DNA from: Alistipes sp. UBA928
Lineage (GTDB): Bacteria > Bacteroidota > Bacteroidia > Bacteroidales > Rikenellaceae
NCBI GenBank assembly: GCA_002293665.1
Contig: DBDQ01000010.1
Span: 5,620 to 11,600 of the forward strand
Length of the DNA: 5,981 bases
Direction: 5' to 3'
In this document: in pieces, positions 1-5,101 of the stretch
Position numbering within the stretch: position 1 is the first letter of the stretch
How the letters are laid out: each line of letters begins with the position of its first letter
Made by a program: the position numbers and the translations under genes
Notes under the pieces: model-generated
What the model was told of the DNA's origin: nothing
Database searches by the model: none
The model's input: only the letters and a program-made list of their open reading frames with translations

Positions 1-355
1 CACCTACGAACAGAAAGATCCGCTGCTGATCTATAAGCACGAGTCGTTCGGACTGTTCATGAAAATGCTTGCCAAGGTTAACCGCGAGGTGTTGGCTATT
101 GTCAACAAGAGCTACATACCCGTTCGCACCGCGCCCGAGGGAGGCACCGCACCCGCACAGGTGTCGCAGCGCGAGAGGGTGAATATCGACGTCAACCGTC
201 TGCACGCCTCGCGCGTAGAGGCCGCACGTCAGGCCGGAGCAGGCGACCGCGGCAAACCCATGCCCGTGCAGGTCGAGAAAAAGGTGGGGCGCAACGATCC
301 CTGTCCCTGCGGCAGCGGCAAGAAGTATAAGAACTGTCACGGCGCGAATGCCTGA
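1..355 (+). CDS. secA: SecA preprotein translocase ATPase, C-terminal end (5' truncated by window)
   Basis: SecA is the cytoplasmic ATPase motor that pushes unfolded preproteins through SecYEG. Only the last 117 codons are present; the reading frame is open from base 2 to the TGA at 353-355, so the internal ATG at 59 is not the true start. The opening residues (TYEQKDPLLIYKHESFGLF) match the end of the helical wing/scaffold region of Bacteroidetes SecA. A variable, Ala/Gly/Arg-rich linker follows, then the classical C-terminal zinc-binding tail at 296-340 (DPCPCGSGKKYKNCH). Its three Cys and one His ligands (C-x-C-x8-C-H) are all present; in known SecA proteins this tail binds SecB and/or ribosomes. 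The gene ends 4 bases before a strong terminator, so it is the last gene of its transcript. The motor domains lie outside the window. The identification is firm. Confidence 0.97.
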   Translation, partial: TYEQKDPLLIYKHESFGLFMKMLAKVNREVLAIVNKSYIPVRTAPEGGTAPAQVSQRERVNIDVNRLHASRVEAARQAGAGDRGKPMPVQVEKKVGRNDPCPCGSGKKYKNCHGANA

Positions 356-358
356 ACC

Positions 359-394
359 AAAAAACAGGGCCCCTTGTAACGGGGCCCTGTTTTT
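359..394. terminator. bidirectional intrinsic terminator between secA and the convergent oxidoreductase gene
   Basis: A perfect inverted repeat: ACAGGGCCCC (364-373), a 7-base loop (374-380), then GGGGCCCTGT (381-390). An A run before it and a T run after it (391-394) lengthen the stem and give a U-tract on both strands. It starts 4 bases after the secA stop and lies 26 bases beyond the stop of the minus-strand oxidoreductase, so it can end transcription from both sides. Confidence 0.93.
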
Positions 395-420
395 GTTTGC
401 GTTTTGTTGCGTCGGTTCGA

Positions 421-1779
421 TTAATACTGGAAGACTTTGCCGCCGGCGATGACTGCCTGGTGCTCCTTGTCGAATTCGACGTATTGTTTGGTGCGCATGG
501 CCGCCGTCACCATGATGCAAGCCACCGAGTGGTCGTAAGCCGCCTCGACGGGGGCGTTGGTGTTGACGTTGCCGTCGCGCACACACTGCATCCAGTTGAG
601 CATGTGAGCTGAGGTGAGGGGGTCGCCGCCCGTGTTGGCACCCGTCTCCACTTGGAATCCTTCGAGCTTGAACTCCTCCAGCTTGTTCTCCTGCATTCCC
701 ATTGCGCGGGCGTCGCGTGCTCTGAGGTAACCGTTCGACGTGACCATGTTTGTGTCGAGGTTCAGTTCGCCGCCGTTTGAGTAGTAGATCTCCTTGACGC
801 CACCGGCTTCGTTGGTGAAACGCGACGCGTACTGCACCTGGAATCCCTTTGTGGGATCGTCCTCGGGGCCGTATTCGAACACCGCGGTCATGGTGTCGTA
901 GTTGGTGCGTCCGTCTTTCCACAGGTAGATGCCGCCGTTGGCCACCACGCTGCGCGGGTAGTGGAGTCCTGTGAACCAGTGCACGGTGTCGATCTGGTGG
1001 GCCATCCACTGTCCCGGTATGCCCGACGAGTAAGGCCAGAAGAGGCGGTACTCGAGGTATTTGCGCGGATCGTAATCTTCGTAGGGGCGGTTGGCGATGA
1101 AGCGTCTCCAGTCGATGTCCTGCTCACGCAGTTGCTCCACCTCCTGCGGACGGCGCCAGCGGCCGGGCTGGTTGACGTTCCACGTCATTTCGCACATGAC
1201 TATGTCGCCGAACCTGCCGCTGCGGATAAATTCGTTGGCGGCGTGGTAGTTGGGGCCGCTGCGTCGCTGCGATCCCATTTGGAACACAACTCCCGCATTC
1301 TCGACGGCACGGCGTCCTTCGACGTTGTCGGACATGGTCTCCGCAAAGGGCTTTTCGCAGTAGATGTGGCGGCCCGCCTCGGCTGCCTCCCTGGCGTGGA
1401 AGGCGTGTTGGAAGTCTGCGGTGGAGATTATCACGGCGTCGATGTTCTTGTCGGCGTACAACTCGTCGTTGTTGCGGCACAGGGTCACGGCGTGGCCCAA
1501 CCGGCGGGTGAGGTTTTCCTGAGCCGCCTCGCGCCGCATGCTCCACAGGTCGGACACGGCCACCATGTCGAAGTTCAGCTTCTCGCGGTGGTTCAGGAAA
1601 CAGGGCAGCAGCGAACTGCGAAAACGGTCGGAGTAGCCCACGACACCCACGTTGATGCGGTCGTTGGAGCCGATGATGCGGGCATAGCTTTTGGTGCTGA
1701 AACCCATGCCGCCGATCATGAGGCCGGCGGAGGCGAGACTTGCCTGTTTGATGAAGTCCCTTCTTGAAATTCTACTCAT
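421..1779 (-). CDS. Gfo/Idh/MocA-family oxidoreductase with Tat signal, probably periplasmic
   Basis: This 452-residue protein belongs to the NAD(P)-dependent sugar oxidoreductase family. The N terminus is a twin-arginine signal: SRRDFIK at residues 5-11 followed by a hydrophobic, Gly/Ala-rich stretch (about 14-28). This implies folding with cofactor in the cytoplasm and export to the periplasm. A Rossmann domain starts at about residue 41 (RINVGVVGYSD; the usual Gly-rich loop is degenerate). The family's EKP motif is at 142-144, with K143 the presumed catalytic lysine. The C-terminal alpha/beta domain carries H261, D264 and H267 (AHQIDTVHW), where the family places active-site residues. The ATG overlaps the stop of the upstream isomerase gene by 4 bases (ATGA, 1776-1779), suggesting translational coupling. 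It is the last gene before the terminator at 359-394. The substrate cannot be read from sequence; some Tat-exported relatives are GH109 glycosidases, but I see no specific support for that here. Confidence 0.93.
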   Translation of the reverse strand: MSRISRRDFIKQASLASAGLMIGGMGFSTKSYARIIGSNDRINVGVVGYSDRFRSSLLPCFLNHREKLNFDMVAVSDLWSMRREAAQENLTRRLGHAVTLCRNNDELYADKNIDAVIISTADFQHAFHAREAAEAGRHIYCEKPFAETMSDNVEGRRAVENAGVVFQMGSQRRSGPNYHAANEFIRSGRFGDIVMCEMTWNVNQPGRWRRPQEVEQLREQDIDWRRFIANRPYEDYDPRKYLEYRLFWPYSSGIPGQWMAHQIDTVHWFTGLHYPRSVVANGGIYLWKDGRTNYDTMTAVFEYGPEDDPTKGFQVQYASRFTNEAGGVKEIYYSNGGELNLDTNMVTSNGYLRARDARAMGMQENKLEEFKLEGFQVETGANTGGDPLTSAHMLNWMQCVRDGNVNTNAPVEAAYDHSVACIMVTAAMRTKQYVEFDKEHQAVIAGGKVFQY

Positions 1780-2651
1780 AAAGTTATCTGATTACGTTTT
1801 AGTCGTGTGTGTTTTTGCAGTTCGGCGATGGCCGGGGCGATCTGTGTGTCGAAATCGTCCCAACGCGCCTCGATCGACAGTCCTCCGCGGTAGCCAGCCC
1901 GGCGCAGCGCGTCGTAGTAGGGGGTGAGGTCTTCGCCGTGGGTGCCTGGTACGGAGCGTTCGGTTTTTTCGGCCACGTGTACGTGATGGATGTACTTCCT
2001 CTCGGTCACCAGCACCTCGGGGCCTTCGTTCTCGACCATCATGTGGTAGATGTCGGCCAAACAGCGTATGTTGTCGTGGCCCACAGCCCGGACTATCGCG
2101 ACCCCTTCGGCCACGGTGTTCATGTAGTTGGCCTCGGCTTGGCGCAGAGGTTCGAGAACCACCACGACGTCGTGTGCGGCGGCCAAAGGGCCCATGCGCC
2201 TGAGCAGTTCGGTGAACTCGGCCACGGCGGTGGCTTTGTCGTAGCCTTCGGGGTGGTTGCGTGCCCCGCTGCTGCCCAGCACGAGCATTGATATACCAAC
2301 CTGTCGGGCGCGCCGGAAGGCTACTTCGCACCATTCGAGTGCGGCGGCTTGGTTACGCTCGGGGCCGGTGAGTTTAATGTCGCCCGGAAAGAAACCGTTG
2401 CAGGCGTATATCGGCAGGGGTGAGGCGAGTGCCTGGGCGTAGTTGCCAGCCGTCCACTCGTCGTCGCTGAGATGGGGGTTGAGAAAGCCGGTCACGCTCA
2501 ACTCGACGAAATCGCCGCCCGCGTCCTTCACCTTTTGGGCGTTTCGGATCGAAGTGCACACGCCCGTGGTTATACTTGTGGCCGTGGTCTGCGCTTGCAG
2601 CGATGTGCTCGCTGCAGACAGAGCGATTAACAGGAGGGTGAGTTTTCTCAT
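1776..2651 (-). CDS. exported sugar phosphate isomerase/epimerase-like TIM-barrel protein
   Basis: This 291-residue protein is of the xylose-isomerase-like TIM-barrel (AP endonuclease 2) superfamily. It has a Sec signal peptide: MRKLT, a hydrophobic core at 5-15, and a likely signal peptidase I site after A20 (LQA-Q). The barrel has the family's metal-binding pattern: E167 (VVVLEPL), D200 with H203 (LADIYHM), H223/H225 (IHHVHVAE) and E261 (LSIEARW). Relatives isomerise, epimerise or cleave sugars and keto-sugars using a divalent metal. An exported copy is unlikely to act on phosphorylated sugars, so the usual family name may mislead. The ATG at 2651 follows a Bacteroidetes promoter by about 40 bases and has no Shine-Dalgarno sequence, which is normal for the phylum. 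It is translationally coupled to the downstream oxidoreductase, and the two probably act on the same periplasmic sugar. The exact reaction is unknown. Confidence 0.88.
   Translation of the reverse strand: MRKLTLLLIALSAASTSLQAQTTATSITTGVCTSIRNAQKVKDAGGDFVELSVTGFLNPHLSDDEWTAGNYAQALASPLPIYACNGFFPGDIKLTGPERNQAAALEWCEVAFRRARQVGISMLVLGSSGARNHPEGYDKATAVAEFTELLRRMGPLAAAHDVVVVLEPLRQAEANYMNTVAEGVAIVRAVGHDNIRCLADIYHMMVENEGPEVLVTERKYIHHVHVAEKTERSVPGTHGEDLTPYYDALRRAGYRGGLSIEARWDDFDTQIAPAIAELQKHTRLKRNQITL
2596..2616 (-). other. small hairpin in the signal-peptide coding region of the isomerase
   Basis: A perfect 8-bp inverted repeat, TGCAGCGA (2596-2603) and TCGCTGCA (2609-2616), with a 5-base loop. It lies 35-55 bases inside the isomerase gene, within signal-peptide codons. 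There is no T run, so it is not a terminator. It may form in the mRNA or may be chance in GC-rich code. Confidence 0.4.
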
Positions 2652-2694
2652 GGTTCGATTCGGTAGTCCGTGAAGCCGATGGCGGCATCACCCA

Positions 2695-2726
2695 CAAATG
2701 TAGGGATAAAAATCGGAGATGCCAAA
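2695..2726 (-). promoter_or_regulatory. Bacteroidetes-type promoter for the isomerase/oxidoreductase pair
   Basis: Reading the minus strand, a TTTG element (2726-2723, the -33 box) is followed by 20 bases and then TACATTTG (2702-2695). This matches the -7 consensus TAnnTTTG used by the primary sigma factor of Bacteroides. Spacing and both elements fit, and the site is in the 87-base gap before the isomerase start, giving a leader of about 40 bases. The TTTG sits at the end of a 7-base T run just past the lipoprotein stop. That run could also aid termination, but I see no clear hairpin before it. The placement makes the isomerase and oxidoreductase a separate transcription unit. Confidence 0.8.
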
Positions 2727-2738
2727 AAAATTGTCCGG

Positions 2739-4244
2739 CTATCTCGTTGTTCCCTCGAGGCGGATGTTGTCGAGGCGCATGCCGACAGTGTTGACGATGC
2801 TGTCGCTCACCCAGCGCAGCGAGGTGGTGCCGTCGGGCAGGGACAGCGTGACGCTCACGTAGCGGTTGGGCGAGGGGATGAGGCGGGTCACCCACGGGGT
2901 CATGTTCTGCGTTCCGGCGTAGACCCTGAGCAGCGATGCGCTCACGCCGCTGGTCGAGGCTGAGGTGATGTCGTAGCTCAGGGTGATGTCGGTGTAGCCT
3001 GCCGGCAGACCCTCTATCCGCACCTCGGCGTTGGTGGCCGGCGGAAACCAGATATGTCTCCCCAGGTTGCCGTGGGTGCGGACTTCGGCGCCTTCGAAGC
3101 GGTCGGAGATCGTTACTCCGGGGTTGTTCCATCCCGTGTAGGCATTTATTTTCACCGGTGCTCCGCCCGTGGCGGTTCCCATAGTCTCCTCGAACCATAG
3201 CTCTTCGTCGTCCGGGTTGTTCGGATCGTTTGGATTGTTCGGGTCGTTTGGATTGTTCGGGTCGCCGGGATTAGCGGGGTCGTGGGGTTCGCTTGGGGCG
3301 TTCGGGTCGGTCTTCGGGAGATTGTGCTGTTCGGGCGTGTGGTCATCCCAGTCGACGATTGCCGCGCCGCCGGTCGCAACTCTGCCGCCCTCGGTGACCG
3401 TGACGTCGAAGATATACATCTTACCCCCGAGAAAAGTGTTGTTCTCCGGTACCAACCGGCCCGTTGTGCCGTCGGCGAAGGTGAACTCCACGACGGGAGA
3501 AAGTTCTTCTCCGGGGAGGATTATCGCTTCGAAACGCGCCCGAGATAGGGTGTCGTCGTCTTCGTCGCTGCGTAAGGCCACGATGGGGGTATTGCTGCCG
3601 GCGGTGACGGTGAGCAGGCCCTGCGACAGGTCGAAAACCGCGCGTGCTGGCAGGCCATCGACCACGACGTTCAGCCCGTCGAGCGAGCCTCCGGTGGTGT
3701 CGGTCACGCGGAACAGGAGTTTAGAGAGCTTGTGGTGGAACTCGAGGAACGGAACATCGCCCGAGGAGTGGCCCGTGGCGTTGTCCGACCATTTCAGGTC
3801 GATGGCGCGAGGATCGCTTTGGTCTGTCACATCGACGGGGTAGCGGTGGTCTTCGAGCGTGGGACGCCAGGGGTGGTGGGCGGTGAAGTCGACGGTGCCC
3901 ATGCGCGGATAGTAGAGTTCGTGGCCGGGCTCGGCGGTGAAGTTGCCTCCGCCGGTGTGGCGATGTGGTGCGCTTGGGCCGGGTGAGTCGGGGGTGATGT
4001 TGCCGCCGGAGGGAATCATGCAGACGCCGATCACGTCGCCTTCGAGCCAGCCTGTATGCGTGGCGCGGGAGACGACGGCGGGGCTGTTGATCGAGCTCTC
4101 GAAACAGATGGCGGGAGGAGAGGCTGCAGAGCGTTTGTCGCGGACGCAGCCCGAACACAACGACAATGCGACACACACCGAAACGGTGAGCGATACGAGG
4201 GTGGTTTGGATTTGGATAAGGTTAGCAGGAGAAGTGGATTTCAT
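2739..4244 (-). CDS. fimbrillin-family (Mfa-like) lipoprotein with extra C-terminal beta domain
   Basis: This is a 501-residue predicted lipoprotein. The N terminus has a hydrophobic stretch (about 14-30) ending in CSGC, with C33 the probable lipidated cysteine; Cys at the -3 position of the lipobox is atypical. Residues about 44-305 resemble the fimbrillin/Mfa-like family of Bacteroidales type V pili and related surface proteins. Characteristic parts are a YYP...VDFTAHHPW stretch (111-126), FHHKLSKLLFRV (169-180), an AIILPGEE turn (240-247) and a terminal GGKMYIFDVTVTEGG strand (273-287). A Pro/Asn/Asp linker with DPNNPN repeats (about 313-346) connects to a second beta-rich module (about 348-498) of the kind found at the C terminus of many Bacteroidales surface proteins, with WFEETMG near its start and RLDNIRLEG near its end. 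The ATG lies 7 bases after the rnz stop, so the two are probably co-transcribed. It is likely a surface or pilus-tip-like protein; the ligand is unknown. Confidence 0.82.
   Translation of the reverse strand: MKSTSPANLIQIQTTLVSLTVSVCVALSLCSGCVRDKRSAASPPAICFESSINSPAVVSRATHTGWLEGDVIGVCMIPSGGNITPDSPGPSAPHRHTGGGNFTAEPGHELYYPRMGTVDFTAHHPWRPTLEDHRYPVDVTDQSDPRAIDLKWSDNATGHSSGDVPFLEFHHKLSKLLFRVTDTTGGSLDGLNVVVDGLPARAVFDLSQGLLTVTAGSNTPIVALRSDEDDDTLSRARFEAIILPGEELSPVVEFTFADGTTGRLVPENNTFLGGKMYIFDVTVTEGGRVATGGAAIVDWDDHTPEQHNLPKTDPNAPSEPHDPANPGDPNNPNDPNNPNDPNNPDDEELWFEETMGTATGGAPVKINAYTGWNNPGVTISDRFEGAEVRTHGNLGRHIWFPPATNAEVRIEGLPAGYTDITLSYDITSASTSGVSASLLRVYAGTQNMTPWVTRLIPSPNRYVSVTLSLPDGTTSLRWVSDSIVNTVGMRLDNIRLEGTTR
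3214..3285 (-). repeat. 18-bp tandem repeat encoding the DPNNPN linker
   Basis: Three near-identical 18-base units (3214-3231, 3232-3249, 3250-3267) of the form GGATTGTTCGGGTCGTTT on the plus strand are followed by a decayed fourth unit (3268-3285). On the coding strand each encodes six residues of Asp, Pro and Asn. The repeat is in frame, so copy-number changes would alter linker length without breaking the gene. Confidence 0.9.
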
Positions 4245-4251
4245 CGGGAGA

Positions 4252-5082
4252 TCAGGTTTTTTTCAGTGAGACGGAAAATGTGGCCCCTTCGGCGGCGACG
4301 CGGGTGTTGGGGAAAATGGCGCGCGCCTCCTCCTCCAACAGGGCGAGGTCTTTGTATCGCGACGAGAAGTGGCCGATGATAAGTTCCCCGGCTCCGGCCT
4401 TCAGTGCGATACGTGCCGCCTCCGTGGCCGTCGAGTGGCCTGTGTCGCGCGCCAGCCGGCGGTCGATGTGGGCGAAGGTGGCCTCGTGGTACATAAGGTC
4501 GACACCCTTTACCAGTCCCGCCGCCTTGGGCGAGGGGAGGGTGTCGCTCAGATAGGCGTAGGAACGTGGCCGGTAGTTCGGCGGTCGGTTTTGCGTAGCT
4601 GAATCCGCCGTCAGCGTTCCGATCTCTTTAAAGAGATAGCCTGTCGTGGGGGTGCGGTGCCTCAGCGGAATGCTCCACACTTCCATCGAGCGGTTCTCGT
4701 AAACGAGTTTGTGCGACGTGGGGTCGACCGGCGTGAAGTCGAGTTCGAAATCGACCGGTTGGCCGAACTCGTTCTGGAAGAAGTCGAGCAGACGACCCAG
4801 CGCCGGGGGGCCGAATATCTTCAGCGGTGTGCGTTTGCCCGCAAGGCCGAGGCTCGAGATCAGCGGTGCGAGGCCGTACACGTGGTCGCCGTGGATGTGG
4901 CTGATGAACACGGCGCGGATTTTGAGCGGCGACACACCCACCCTCATCATGCGATGGCGGGTACCCTCGCCGCAGTCTATCAAATAGAACTGCTCACGTA
5001 CATTGAGTACGTGAGCAGTCTGGTGTTTGTCTGCCGCTGGCGATGCCGAACCGTTTCCCAATATGGTAACTTCGAACCTCAC
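4252..5082 (-). CDS. rnz: ribonuclease Z (tRNA 3' endonuclease), short-arm form
   Basis: RNase Z is a cytoplasmic metallo-beta-lactamase-fold nuclease that cuts the 3' trailer from tRNA precursors. The zinc motif HIHGDH (62-67, H62, H64, D66, H67) is intact, as are H142 (PLRHR), D180 (YLSD), H216 (TGHST) and H238 (IGHFSSRY). The start is GTG at 5082: it gives MRFEVTILGNGSASP, which lines up with the family's N terminus, and no ATG is available nearby. At 276 residues it is shorter than the usual 300 or so. The loss falls between GYLF (148-151) and RSYAYLSD (173-180), where only 21 residues remain in place of roughly 50; that segment normally holds the flexible tRNA-binding arm. The gene lies 19 bases after rpsA and 7 before the lipoprotein, implying a shared transcript. 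A perfect hairpin lies in codons 22-32. Confidence 0.95.
   Translation of the reverse strand: MRFEVTILGNGSASPAADKHQTAHVLNVREQFYLIDCGEGTRHRMMRVGVSPLKIRAVFISHIHGDHVYGLAPLISSLGLAGKRTPLKIFGPPALGRLLDFFQNEFGQPVDFELDFTPVDPTSHKLVYENRSMEVWSIPLRHRTPTTGYLFKEIGTLTADSATQNRPPNYRPRSYAYLSDTLPSPKAAGLVKGVDLMYHEATFAHIDRRLARDTGHSTATEAARIALKAGAGELIIGHFSSRYKDLALLEEEARAIFPNTRVAAEGATFSVSLKKT
4989..5019 (-). other. perfect 13-bp hairpin inside the rnz coding region
   Basis: ACTGCTCACGTAC (4989-5001) and GTACGTGAGCAGT (5007-5019) are exact reverse complements separated by a 5-base loop (5002-5006). In the rnz mRNA the hairpin would begin about 64 bases after the GTG start and cover codons 22-32. It has no T run, so it is not an intrinsic terminator. 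The protein here (TAHVLNVREQ) aligns with other RNase Z proteins without an insertion, so the symmetry is in ordinary code. A role in mRNA folding, cleavage or translation is inference. Confidence 0.85.
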
Positions 5083-5101
5083 GGCGGCGGGATTTACAAA
5101 C

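Noticed and set aside
961..1767. Long plus-strand open frame (268 codons) opposite the oxidoreductase gene
   Set aside because: It is antisense to a clear Gfo/Idh/MocA gene, its translation has no recognisable domain, and such frames arise readily in GC-rich code.
421..1779. Naming the oxidoreductase as a GH109 alpha-N-acetylgalactosaminidase
   Set aside because: The Tat signal and Rossmann fold are shared, but I could not recognise GH109-specific motifs; the family-level name is safer.
2724..2765. Intrinsic terminator for the lipoprotein gene
   Set aside because: A 7-base T run is present on the minus strand, but no convincing GC-rich stem precedes it.
3169..3843. Plus-strand frame with FGLFGS-type repeats
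   Set aside because: It is the antisense reading of the 18-bp DPNNPN linker repeat in the lipoprotein gene, which has the better supported frame.
4989..5019. The rnz hairpin as an intrinsic terminator
   Set aside because: There is no T run after the stem on either strand and it lies within an intact coding region.
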